Part shown: positions 54,175 to 64,000 of the stretch, piece by piece
How the letters are laid out: each line of letters opens with the position of its first letter
Numbering within the stretch: position 1 is the stretch's first letter
NCBI GenBank assembly: GCA_030651305.1
Contig: JAUSCI010000046.1
Coordinates: 186,001-250,000 of the forward strand
Length of the DNA: 64,000 nt
From: Sulfuritalea sp.
Lineage (GTDB): Bacteria; Pseudomonadota; Gammaproteobacteria; Burkholderiales; Rhodocyclaceae
Direction of reading: 5' to 3'
Made by a program: the position numbers and the translations under genes
Notes under the pieces: model-generated
The model's input: the letters and a program-made list of their open reading frames with translations, nothing else
What the model was told of the DNA's origin: nothing
Databases searched by the model: none

Positions 54175-54558
54175 TTATTGCGCCAGCTTGTGAATCGTGA
54201 AAATGCCCAGCCCGGTCATCAGGAGCGAACCGAACAGGTGCAAGGAAGCGGCACCTGCCGCCCAGCCGTAGCGCGCGTTCTGGATCAGGTGCACCACCTC
54301 GGCGGAAAACGTCGAGAAGGTGGTCAGCGCGCCGAGGAAGCCGGTGATGAAGAACAGCTTGAGTTCGGGCGGCATCTCGGCATTGAGGTGGAATACCATC
54401 ACTGCCGCGCCGACCAGATAGCCGCCAATCAGGTTGGCGGCCAGCGTACCCATCGGCACCATGACAAATACCTGATTGAGCCAGAGTCCCAGGCCATAGC
54501 GCAACCAGGCGCCCAATACGGCGCCGCCGCCGATGGCGAGAAGACTTGTCCAATTCAT
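54175..54558 (-). CDS. crcB: Fluoride ion channel CrcB/Fluc
   Basis: This 127-residue protein has four membrane helices and the Fluc motifs GGAVLGAWLRYGLGLWLN at the N terminus, PMGTLAANLIGGYLVG and FFITGFLGALTTFSTFSAEV. Fluc channels work as dual-topology dimers that export fluoride. No fluoride riboswitch is apparent in the 59 bp to the divergent glnS start. The downstream neighbour is the interrupted phosphoribosyltransferase gene. Confidence 0.95.
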   Translation of the reverse strand: MNWTSLLAIGGGAVLGAWLRYGLGLWLNQVFVMVPMGTLAANLIGGYLVGAAVMVFHLNAEMPPELKLFFITGFLGALTTFSTFSAEVVHLIQNARYGWAAGAASLHLFGSLLMTGLGIFTIHKLAQ

Positions 54559-54617
54559 TGTCGCGATTTTACGCCTGCCGGTAGAATTGCGGCTTCGCAG
54601 CGAAGCACACCGCCATC

Positions 54618-56378
54618 ATGGCCGACATCGAAAAGACTTCCAACTTCATTCGCCACATCATCGACGCCGATCTCAAGGCCGGCAAGTACGAATCGCGCCA
54701 TTGGAGCGGGCGACCCGGCCCGGCCGCGCAGCAAAAAGTCGGCGCTGGCGATACGGCGAAAATCCGCACCCGCTTCCCGCCGGAGCCGAATGGCTACCTG
54801 CACTTCGGCCACGCCAAGTCGATCTGCCTGAATTTTGGCCTGGCGCTGGATTACCAGGGCGCCTGCCACCTGCGCTTCGACGACACCAATCCGGAAAAGG
54901 AAGAGCAGGAATATGTCGATGCGATCATCGACGCGGTGCATTGGCTGGGCTTCAGTTGGGAAAATGCGGGCAGGATCAACCAGTACTTCGCCTCCGACTA
55001 CTTCCAGTGGATGTACGACTTCGCCGAAAAGCTGATCGAGGCCGGCCATGCCTATGTCGATTCGCAAACGGCCGACGAGATGCGCGCCAGCCGCGGCACG
55101 CTGACCGAGGCCGGCAGAAACTCTCCCTTTCGCTCGCGCACCCCGACCGACAATCTCGCCCTGTTCCGCGCCATGCGCGCCGGCGAGTTCCCCGACGGCA
55201 CGCATATCCTGCGCGCCAAGGTGGACATGGGTTCGGGCAACATCAATCTGCGCGACCCGGCCATCTATCGCATCCGCCACGCCACCCACCACGCCACCGG
55301 CGACAGCTGGTGCATTTACCCGATGTACACCTACGCCCACCCCATCGAGGACGCGCTGGAGAACATCACCCACTCCATCTGCACCCTCGAGTTCGAGGAC
55401 CAGCGGCCCTTTTATGACTGGCTGCTGGCGCGGCTGGCCGAACTCGGTTGCGTCAATACGCCGCTGCCGCAACAGATCGAATTCGCCCGGCTCAATCTTT
55501 CCTATGTCGTACTCTCCAAGCGCAAGCTGATCCAGCTGGTCGAGGAAAAGCATGTCGACGGCTGGGACGATCCACGCCTGCCGACGCTGGTCGGTGCACG
55601 CCGGCGCGGCTTCACGGCGGAGGGCTTCCGCCGTTTCAATGAAATGAACGGCATCACCAAGTCGGATTCATGGATCGACATCAGCGTGCTGGAGGAATGC
55701 CAGCGCGAGCACCTGAACGAGACCGCGCCGCGCCGCATCGCGGTGCTCGATCCGGTCAGGCTGATCATCGACAACTATCCCGAGAATGAGGAAGAGGAAT
55801 GCCTCGCCCCCAACCACCCGCAAAAACCGGAGTGGGGCAAGCGCCCGGTGCCCTTCTCGAAAGAGCTGTGGATCGAGCGCGAGGACTTCATGGAAATCCC
55901 CTCCAAGGGCTATTTCCGCCTCTTCCCCGGCAACACCGTGCGCCTGCGCTACGGCTTCGTGGTGAAGTGCATCAGCTGCGACAAGGATACCGCCGGCAAT
56001 ATCACCGCCGTGCATTGCGAATACATGGCCGATTCGAAATCCGGCACGCCGGGCGCCGACAACTACAAGGTCAAGGGCAACATCCACTGGGTCTCGGCGA
56101 AGCACGCCTATGCCGGGGAGGTAAGGCTGTATGACCGCCTGTTCGCCGTCGAGGAGCCGGGTGCGGGCGGACGCGACTTCATCGCCGACCTCAATCCGGA
56201 CTCGAAGCGCGTCGTCACCGCACAACTCGAATCGGCGCTAAGAAACACCGCCGCCGAAGACCGCTTCCAGTTCGAACGTCATGGCTACTTTGTCGCCGAT
56301 CGCATCGACTCGAAAGATGGCGCGCCGGTATTCAACCGCACGGTGACGCTGAAGGATTCGCGGGCGAAGGGGAAGTAG
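54618..56378 (+). CDS. glnS: Glutaminyl-tRNA synthetase
   Basis: This 586-residue class I enzyme charges tRNA-Gln. The HIGH motif is HFGH in FPPEPNGYLHFGHAKSICLN, and the KMSKS-equivalent is YVVLSKRKLIQLV (LSKRK). The C-terminal anticodon-binding barrels are complete. Between ADLKAGKY and RTRFPPEPNG there are about 20 residues (ESRHWSGRPGPAAQQKVGAG and DTAK) more than in E. coli GlnS; part of this is encoded by a copy of the 24-bp dispersed repeat. Otherwise the length is normal. It is divergent from crcB. Confidence 0.97.
   Translation: MADIEKTSNFIRHIIDADLKAGKYESRHWSGRPGPAAQQKVGAGDTAKIRTRFPPEPNGYLHFGHAKSICLNFGLALDYQGACHLRFDDTNPEKEEQEYVDAIIDAVHWLGFSWENAGRINQYFASDYFQWMYDFAEKLIEAGHAYVDSQTADEMRASRGTLTEAGRNSPFRSRTPTDNLALFRAMRAGEFPDGTHILRAKVDMGSGNINLRDPAIYRIRHATHHATGDSWCIYPMYTYAHPIEDALENITHSICTLEFEDQRPFYDWLLARLAELGCVNTPLPQQIEFARLNLSYVVLSKRKLIQLVEEKHVDGWDDPRLPTLVGARRRGFTAEGFRRFNEMNGITKSDSWIDISVLEECQREHLNETAPRRIAVLDPVRLIIDNYPENEEEECLAPNHPQKPEWGKRPVPFSKELWIEREDFMEIPSKGYFRLFPGNTVRLRYGFVVKCISCDKDTAGNITAVHCEYMADSKSGTPGADNYKVKGNIHWVSAKHAYAGEVRLYDRLFAVEEPGAGGRDFIADLNPDSKRVVTAQLESALRNTAAEDRFQFERHGYFVADRIDSKDGAPVFNRTVTLKDSRAKGK
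54735..54758 (+). repeat. Dispersed 24-bp repeat, copy C (inside glnS)
   Basis: AAAGTCGGCGCTGG, CG, AT, ACGGCG: a perfect match at all fixed positions, read in frame as KVGAGDTA. It falls exactly in the extra N-terminal segment of GlnS. Confidence 0.65.
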
Positions 56379-56407
56379 CGCAGCGCGGAAAACTGCGGGC
56401 ACCCCGA

Positions 56408-57052
56408 TCAGGTTTGCCGTCCGTAGTCGACGAACTTCGCCATCACGCGCGTCATTTCGGCGTCGGACAACAACCTCGGCGCACCTAGCTGCAAGACGCG
56501 CCAGTACTGCTCGCAGAGGGTCTCCAGTTCCACCGCCAGCGCCAGTGCGTGGTCCGCATCACGACCGAACACCACCATGCCGTGATGGGCCATCAGGCAG
56601 GCGCAGCGATCCTCCAGCGCGCTGATGATAGCGTCGGACAATTCCTGGGTGCCGAAGGTGGCGTAGGCGGCGCAGCGCACATCCGCACCGCCGAAGCGTG
56701 CCACCATGTAATGGAAAGCCGGCACGCCCTGTTCCTGACAGGCCAGTGCGGTGGCGAATGGCGAATGCGTATGCACGACGGCGCCAGCCTCGGGCCGCGC
56801 GGCGTAGATGTCATGATGAAAGCGCCATTCGGACGAAGGCTTGCGGCGGCCGCCAGGCGTCCCTTCAGCATCGACTCTCACCATGTCGGCGGGCTCGCAG
56901 ACGTCGTAGGCCATGCCAGTAGGCGTGACGAGGAAGCCGCCTTCGCAACGCGCGCTGACGTTGCCCGCGCTGCCGCGATTGATGCCGCAGGTATTCATCG
57001 CGCGCGCCGTGGCGAGTACTTTGCCGGCGAGATCGACGTCAGAATCGCTCAT
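56408..57052 (-). CDS. Class II aldolase (FucA/Ald2-like)
   Basis: This 214-residue protein resembles L-fuculose-phosphate aldolase: GSAGNVSAR, PSSEWRFHHDIYAARPEAGA (with the catalytic Glu), AVVHTHSPFATALA (zinc histidines), YATFGTQELSD and LMAHHGMVVFG. ATG 57052 overlaps the mtnA stop (ATGA). The pairing mtnA-aldolase is that of the dihydroxyacetone-phosphate shunt, in which Ald2 splits 5-methylthioribulose-1-phosphate. A methylthioribulose-phosphate dehydratase (MtnB) role is the alternative; the FucA-like HYMVARFGGADV region favours the aldolase. Confidence 0.87.
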   Translation of the reverse strand: MSDSDVDLAGKVLATARAMNTCGINRGSAGNVSARCEGGFLVTPTGMAYDVCEPADMVRVDAEGTPGGRRKPSSEWRFHHDIYAARPEAGAVVHTHSPFATALACQEQGVPAFHYMVARFGGADVRCAAYATFGTQELSDAIISALEDRCACLMAHHGMVVFGRDADHALALAVELETLCEQYWRVLQLGAPRLLSDAEMTRVMAKFVDYGRQT

Positions 57053-58125
57053 GGCCTCCACTGTCCCAGTTCTCCGGCTTGGGCGATGCCACGCTCGGAC
57101 ACGATGCCACTGATCAGAGCCGCCGGCGTCACGTCGAAGGCCGGATTGGCGACAGGCGTATCACCCGCATCGAGTTCGTCCGCGGCGCGCTCCTCGATCG
57201 GGATCGCGGCACCCGAAGGGCAGGCGAAGTCGATGGTGGACAGCGGCGCCGCGACATAAAACGGCACGCCATGGGCGCGTGCCGCGAGAGCCTTGAGATA
57301 GGTGCCGACCTTGTTCGCGGTGTCGCCGTTGGCCGCAATTCGGTCGGCACCGACGATGACCAAATCGACCTTGCACTGCATCAATAGCAGGCCGGCGGCA
57401 TTGTCGGCAATCAGCGTATGCGGCACGCCGGCCTCGCGTAATTCCCATGCGGTGAGCAAGCCCTGGTTGCGCGGCCGAGTCTCGGAAACCCAGACATGCA
57501 CCGGCATGCCGGCGGCATGAGCGGCATACACCGGCGCCAGCGCCGTGCCGTACTCGACGGTCGCCAGGCGTCCGGCGTTGCAGTGAGTCATGACATTCAC
57601 GATTGCAGGCGCAGCCTGCCTGAAATAGTCTCCCCCTTCCCCGGGAAGGAGGCCGGGGGGATGGCCCATCTTTTGGCCAAGGGCAGCATGGATTGTCGCT
57701 ATTAGCGACAATCCATGCTGCCCAATGGCGGCGTTAGCTGCCTTGTCCTCGGTGGCAATGGCGCGGGCTTCATTCCAGGCGACGTCGCGCCGTGTCACCA
57801 GCGTCGACTCCTGGATCAAGCGGCGCATGCGCGCCAGCGCCCAATGAAGATTGATCGCCGTCGGCCGCGTCGCGGCGAGCGTTTCGATCACGTGCTGCAG
57901 GCGCGCATCGTCAGCATCATCAGCGAGACCCAGCGCAACGCCATAGGCCGCCGTGGCGCCGATCAGCGGCGCGCCACGCACCTGCATGACGCGGATGGAA
58001 CGGACGACATCCTCGAGTGAGGTCAGGCGAAGAATGACCGCTTCGCGCGGCAGACGCGTCTGGTCGAGGACGAGGATGGCGTCGCCATCTTCCACCAGCG
58101 TAGGGAAAGAATCTTTCAAAACCAT
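57049..58125 (-). CDS. mtnA: Methylthioribose-1-phosphate isomerase with an in-frame insertion
   Basis: This 358-residue isomerase converts methylthioribose-1-phosphate to methylthioribulose-1-phosphate in methylthioadenosine salvage. MQVRGAPLIGATAAYGVAL, the catalytic-Cys block VNVMTHCNAGRLATV (C182) and VIVGADRIAANGDTANKVGT with the catalytic Asp are intact. Between IGQHGLSLI and VNVMTHC about 30 extra residues occur (TIHAALGQKMGHPPGLLPGE and GGDYFRQAAPA). They coincide with a perfect 43-nt palindrome and two smaller ones in the DNA. The insertion lies between conserved blocks, so activity may persist. Confidence 0.94.
   Translation of the reverse strand: MVLKDSFPTLVEDGDAILVLDQTRLPREAVILRLTSLEDVVRSIRVMQVRGAPLIGATAAYGVALGLADDADDARLQHVIETLAATRPTAINLHWALARMRRLIQESTLVTRRDVAWNEARAIATEDKAANAAIGQHGLSLIATIHAALGQKMGHPPGLLPGEGGDYFRQAAPAIVNVMTHCNAGRLATVEYGTALAPVYAAHAAGMPVHVWVSETRPRNQGLLTAWELREAGVPHTLIADNAAGLLLMQCKVDLVIVGADRIAANGDTANKVGTYLKALAARAHGVPFYVAAPLSTIDFACPSGAAIPIEERAADELDAGDTPVANPAFDVTPAALISGIVSERGIAQAGELGQWRP
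57605..57648. repeat. Two short palindromes inside the mtnA insertion
   Basis: GCAGGC-GCA-GCCTGC (57605-57619) and CTTCCC-C-GGGAAG (57636-57648) lie next to one another in the extra segment. The second is within a run CCCCCTTCCCCGGGAAGGAG that looks like common GC-rich intergenic repeats. Both are translated as part of mtnA. Confidence 0.65.
57681..57723. repeat. Perfect 43-nt palindrome within mtnA
   Basis: Bases 57681-57701 (GGGCAGCATGGATTGTCG then CTA) are exactly complementary to 57703-57723 around a single central T, giving a 21-bp stem. It encodes part of IGQHGLSLIATIHAALG on the minus strand. The conserved codons IGQHGLSL form one arm and the extra residues form the other, as if the native sequence had been copied in inverted orientation. 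Confidence 0.95.
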
Positions 58126-58179
58126 GACGTCAGGATCACCGGGAGGTCGAAAGCAAGCATAGGAAGATCATGACCCTGA

Positions 58180-60543
58180 CTAAGCTTGCACATGAATATG
58201 CTCAGGGGCCAGGCCCGCGTGGTATCGCTCATACATCGCTGTATACGCCGCCTCAATATGCCGGGTAAAAAGTTGGGTGTTAAACAAAGGCGTCGCTAGG
58301 CGATTGCTGGCCAATTTCCGCTTGATTTTCATTAGCCCGTCCGGATTCATCGCAAGTTCTATCGCAAGGGCCTCGTACGCTTCGGGTGTTGATGTGATGA
58401 GTTCGGGTAGATGTATCGCATTCAGCAGGCTGGCCGCTACCCTGCCGGCGAAATTCTCGCCAATACAGGTCAACACAGGCAAGCCAGTCCACAGTGCGTC
58501 GCTAGCGGTTGTATGGGCATTGCAGGGACGTGTGTCCAAAAACAAATCAGCCAATCGATGTCTCGCTAGGTGCTCAGATAGTTCCATTCGTTTGGCAAAA
58601 ATCAGTCGTGCTGCATCAATGCCTCTTAGCACGGCTTCTTTTCTCAAATTGCTGGAGGCTTTCGCATTGTCCTCAATGAGCCAAAGTACGCTACCCTCGA
58701 CCCGCTTCAAGATGCGCATCCAGCGATCAAACGTATCTGGCGTTATTTTGTAGTTATTGTTGAAACAGCAGAAGACAAAACCTCTCCGCGGCAATCCTAG
58801 CTCTACGCGGCTAAACTCTTTTTCCGCAATGCGTCGCTTGGCATCGTTGACCTGATAGCAGTTCGGCAGATAAGCAATCTTTTCGGCATAAGCCGCCTGG
58901 TGAGACTCCGGTATCAGCGTAGGGTCGGCGATCAGATAATCGATGTAGTCCGCCCCCATCGTACCCGGATAGCCTAGGTAATTCACCTGTAGTGGCGCAG
59001 CCCGCATCGCAAATACTCCGGTTCGGCTATCTTGGGTGAACCCCTTCAAGTCCACGGCGATATCGATTTCGAGGCTTCTTGCAAGGATTGCGACATCCCT
59101 ATCAGATCGAGTTCGCACATCAATAAACCTGTCAAACGCTGCTGCCACCCGCTTTCTCATTACGTCACTCTTTTCTGGCCCAAACGAAAACGCAGTCAGC
59201 TCAAATTTTGATTTGTCGTGCGTCTCAAACAACTCAGCCATCAAATTTGCCGTGGCATGGTTATGCAAGTCGGCAGAAAAGTACCCGATACGAATCTTGT
59301 TGTGTATAGTCCGCTTGGCTATTTTCGGAAGGGCATTGCTTCTTGGGTATTTGGCCCGCACCCAAGTCTCTGCGACCTTCCTTTGCAGCGCACGAGAGTC
59401 TGATATCGCAAGCACTGAAAAAGGTGCTGCTGCCTTTTCATCACATTCAATTTTTGCAAACAGCTGACGAGATTGACTCTCCAGATCGCTCCAATCAGAT
59501 ACCTTCATCTTTGTGTACAACCAATCGCCGCATAGAAATTCAAGTTCCGGCTTGAGTCTGAGCACGCGGTCGTAACTCTCCAGTGCCTCTTCAGGGCGCT
59601 TCAGGTCACGCAATGCGTTGCCCCGATTGTAGAGTGCTTCTGCGTAGTCCGGCTTGACCTTGAGCGCGCGGTCATAGCTCGCCAGAGCTTCTTCAAGTCG
59701 TTTCAGGTCACGCAATGCGTTGCCACGGTTGTTGAGGGCTTCCGCATGGTCCGGCTTGATCCCGAGCGCGCGGTCGTAACTCTCCAGCGCCTCGTCAGGG
59801 CGCTTCAGGTCACGCAATGCGTTGCCACGGTTGTTCAGCGCTTCCGCATTGTCCGGCTTGAGCTTGAGCGCGCGGTGATAGCTCTCCAGGGCCTCTTCCG
59901 GGCGTTTCAGAGCCAGCAATGCGGTGCCACGGTTGTAGTGCGATTCCGCATGGTCCGGCCTGATCTTGAGTGCGCGGTCATAACTCTCCAGGGCATCCTC
60001 ATGACGGTTCAAAGCACGCAATGCAGCGCCACGGTTGTTCAGTGCTTCAGCATAGTCCGGCTTGAGCTTGAGCGCACTCTCATAACTCTCCAGCGCCTCT
60101 GCATGGCGATTCAGGGTACGCAGTGCGATGCCACGGTTGTAGTGTGCTTCTGCGTAGTCCGGCTTGATCTTGATTGCACGCTCATAACTCTTCAGCGCAT
60201 CTTCATGACGTTCCAGGCCGCGCAATGCAACGCCACGGTTGTTGAGTGAATTCGCGTGATCAGGATTGATCTTGAGTGCCTGATCGAACAACTCGACAGC
60301 GGCAGCAGAATTCTTTCGCTGCGCGGCAATCGTCGCCAGCAATTGCAGTGCGTCAAAGTGCCGTGGCTGCGACTTCAATATCTCTCGGTAGAGAGCCTCG
60401 GCTTGATCGAACTTGCCTTGTTGATGTAGAGCAAGCGCCGCCTGCAACTTGGCGGCCTCGGCCGGTGCTGCTGCATCGGGCTGTGTATGCCCCCTCGCAA
60501 GAGGACGTCTTGGCTGAGGAATGGATGACCTGGGTCGGCTCAT
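58180..60543 (-). CDS. TPR protein with SPINDLY/O-GlcNAc-transferase-like domain (GT41)
   Basis: This 787-residue protein has nine TPR units (residues about 35-337) and a C-terminal GT41 domain: IRIGYFSADLHNHATANLMA, IDIAVDLKGFTQDSRTGVFA, APLQVNYLGYPGTMGADYID, FCCFNNNYKITP and FLDTRPCNAHTTASDALWTG. Such enzymes glycosylate Ser/Thr of cytoplasmic proteins or act in polysaccharide pathways. It starts 9 bp behind secA, so it may share its transcript. The C-terminal half is visibly richer in A/T than neighbouring genes and the TPR units are nearly identical, both signs of recent acquisition or repeat expansion. Targets are unknown. Confidence 0.92.
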   Translation of the reverse strand: MSRPRSSIPQPRRPLARGHTQPDAAAPAEAAKLQAALALHQQGKFDQAEALYREILKSQPRHFDALQLLATIAAQRKNSAAAVELFDQALKINPDHANSLNNRGVALRGLERHEDALKSYERAIKIKPDYAEAHYNRGIALRTLNRHAEALESYESALKLKPDYAEALNNRGAALRALNRHEDALESYDRALKIRPDHAESHYNRGTALLALKRPEEALESYHRALKLKPDNAEALNNRGNALRDLKRPDEALESYDRALGIKPDHAEALNNRGNALRDLKRLEEALASYDRALKVKPDYAEALYNRGNALRDLKRPEEALESYDRVLRLKPELEFLCGDWLYTKMKVSDWSDLESQSRQLFAKIECDEKAAAPFSVLAISDSRALQRKVAETWVRAKYPRSNALPKIAKRTIHNKIRIGYFSADLHNHATANLMAELFETHDKSKFELTAFSFGPEKSDVMRKRVAAAFDRFIDVRTRSDRDVAILARSLEIDIAVDLKGFTQDSRTGVFAMRAAPLQVNYLGYPGTMGADYIDYLIADPTLIPESHQAAYAEKIAYLPNCYQVNDAKRRIAEKEFSRVELGLPRRGFVFCCFNNNYKITPDTFDRWMRILKRVEGSVLWLIEDNAKASSNLRKEAVLRGIDAARLIFAKRMELSEHLARHRLADLFLDTRPCNAHTTASDALWTGLPVLTCIGENFAGRVAASLLNAIHLPELITSTPEAYEALAIELAMNPDGLMKIKRKLASNRLATPLFNTQLFTRHIEAAYTAMYERYHAGLAPEHIHVQA
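59530..60243 (-). repeat. Seven near-identical 102-bp tandem repeats encoding TPRs
   Basis: Seven successive 34-codon units of the form NNRG.ALR.L.R.EEALES followed by YDRALK.KPD.AEAL lie head to tail. Identity is high at the DNA level as well (phrases such as GTCACGCAATGCGTTGCC recur). The unit number is likely to vary between strains. Confidence 0.9.
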
Positions 60544-60552
60544 CCGGATAAC

Positions 60553-63276
<2,724 letters not shown>

Positions 63277-63447
63277 TTTTCTCATTCAGAGACCGGCTTC
63301 AGAGAAAGCTAATGCCCGCGCAAGCGGGCGTTACGCTGGAACCAAAACCGGTGATCATGGGGTGTGCAACCGCGACTCGGCGGGGAAAAGCAAAGCGGCA
63401 ATTTTAGCACGCGGGGAGGGAGGACCTCTCCCGAAACACTCAGTGAC

Positions 63448-64000
63448 TCAGTTGCGCTGCGCAGCAGGCCGCTGGGTCGTCTGCGCGATACGCAGGAAGC
63501 GATCAGGGTTTTGCGCCAGACCGTGGATGCGTACTTCAAAATGCAGATGCGGTCCAGTGGATCGTCCGGTGGAACCCACTTCGGCGATTTTCTGGCCGCG
63601 TTTGACCAATTGCCCCACCTTGACCAGAATTTTTGACGCATGGGCGTAGCGTGTCGTCAAGTCCTTGCCGTGGTCAATTTCCACCAAATTTCCATAGTCC
63701 GGATGACGCTCGGCGCTGATCACCACCCCTGCAGCCGCGGCGCGAATGCCCATACCAGGGCTCGCGACAAAATCCACTCCCTCATGTAACGCACGTTCGC
63801 CGGTGAAAGGATCGACGCGCCAGCCATAACTCGAAGCGTTCCATTGCGCATCGACCGGCAGGCTGGTCGGCAGCAGGCTCTTCCTGATCCGATCTTCCAG
63901 CATCCGGGATTCAATCATGGAAATCGCGTCGGATTTCGCTTCGACCTGATGCGCCAGGGCGTCGACCGCGCGCTGCAGCTCCGTTGAAGACATCGCCTCC
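63448..64000 (-). CDS. M23 family metallopeptidase, 3' part
   Basis: The gene runs off the window edge; the ATG at 63993 is probably internal, since the frame stays open to base 64000. A coiled-coil-like segment (LQRAVDALAHQVEAKSDAIS) leads to a LytM domain: YGWRVDPFTGERALHEGVDF with zinc His and Asp, TRYAHASKILVKVGQLVKRG, and GPHLHFEVRIHG. All zinc ligands are present. Such proteins upstream of secA are envelope peptidoglycan hydrolases or amidase activators. About 184 residues are visible. Confidence 0.92.
   Translation of the reverse strand, partial: EAMSSTELQRAVDALAHQVEAKSDAISMIESRMLEDRIRKSLLPTSLPVDAQWNASSYGWRVDPFTGERALHEGVDFVASPGMGIRAAAAGVVISAERHPDYGNLVEIDHGKDLTTRYAHASKILVKVGQLVKRGQKIAEVGSTGRSTGPHLHFEVRIHGLAQNPDRFLRIAQTTQRPAAQRN

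Noticed and set aside
54559-54617. Fluoride riboswitch between crcB and glnS
   Set aside because: The 59-bp space is short and I could not find the conserved pseudoknot bases.
63314-63329. GCCCGC-GCAA-GCGGGC hairpin between the M23 gene and secA as terminator
   Set aside because: The stem is only 6 bp and no T-run follows on the minus strand.

Overview
The window is a high-GC betaproteobacterial chromosome segment, most like Rhodocyclales. The evidence is gene order and protein style: miaB-phoH-ybeY-corC-lnt, glnE-yhdP-nit-tldD, argC-rpsI-rplM beside erpA and a bactofilin, a DUF3460 gene behind spoT, and a Bug-type receptor domain. No rRNA, tRNA, CRISPR array, transposase or complete insertion sequence was seen.

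Layout. 1-2.0 kb: 3' end of spoT and a DUF3460 gene. 2.1-7.7 kb: accessory island with five recognisable toxin-antitoxin modules (higBA, three mazEF-like pairs, phd/relE-like) and a DUF2283/DUF4258 pair, interrupted by a porin gene. 7.7-22.7 kb: core genes tyrS, M23 peptidase, anmK, erpA, bactofilin, argC, rpsI, rplM, a YeeE transporter, queC, then miaB-phoH-ybeY-corC-lnt. 22.8-25.3 kb: a secreted caspase-like protein fused to a tricarboxylate-receptor (Bug) domain. 25.4-31.6 kb: glyQ, glyS, gmhB, an acyltransferase, a YgjP-type metallopeptidase preceded by a non-catalytic relative, and gloA. 32.5-47.8 kb: glnE, yhdP, a nitrilase, tldD, a cNMP-binding diguanylate cyclase, a molybdopterin-binding domain protein, an EI24 membrane protein and hrpA. 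47.9-53.2 kb: accessory region with Fic, a convergent small protein carrying a Fic-inhibition motif, an orphan DUF1778 antitoxin, an HTH regulator and a SpeD / ATP-grasp / DMT transporter / outer-membrane protein cassette. 53.3-64 kb: a phosphoribosyltransferase gene with an internal amber codon, crcB, glnS, mtnA with a class II aldolase, a TPR / O-GlcNAc-transferase-like gene, secA and a truncated M23 peptidase gene.

Short repeats run through the window. A 24-bp sequence occurs at least five times, once inside glnS and once inside the YgjP-like relative. glyQ begins with a 56-bp tandem duplication and a long hairpin. mtnA contains a perfect 43-nt palindrome inside an apparent in-frame insertion. 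Two copies of a CACAGAG-type inverted repeat flank glyS. Together they suggest repetitive elements that are tolerated inside coding sequence.

The best candidates for something undescribed are the caspase-Bug fusion (22809-25313), the speD/ATP-grasp/transporter cassette (49790-53166), the dispersed repeat family, and the convergent Fic / inhibitor-like pair.
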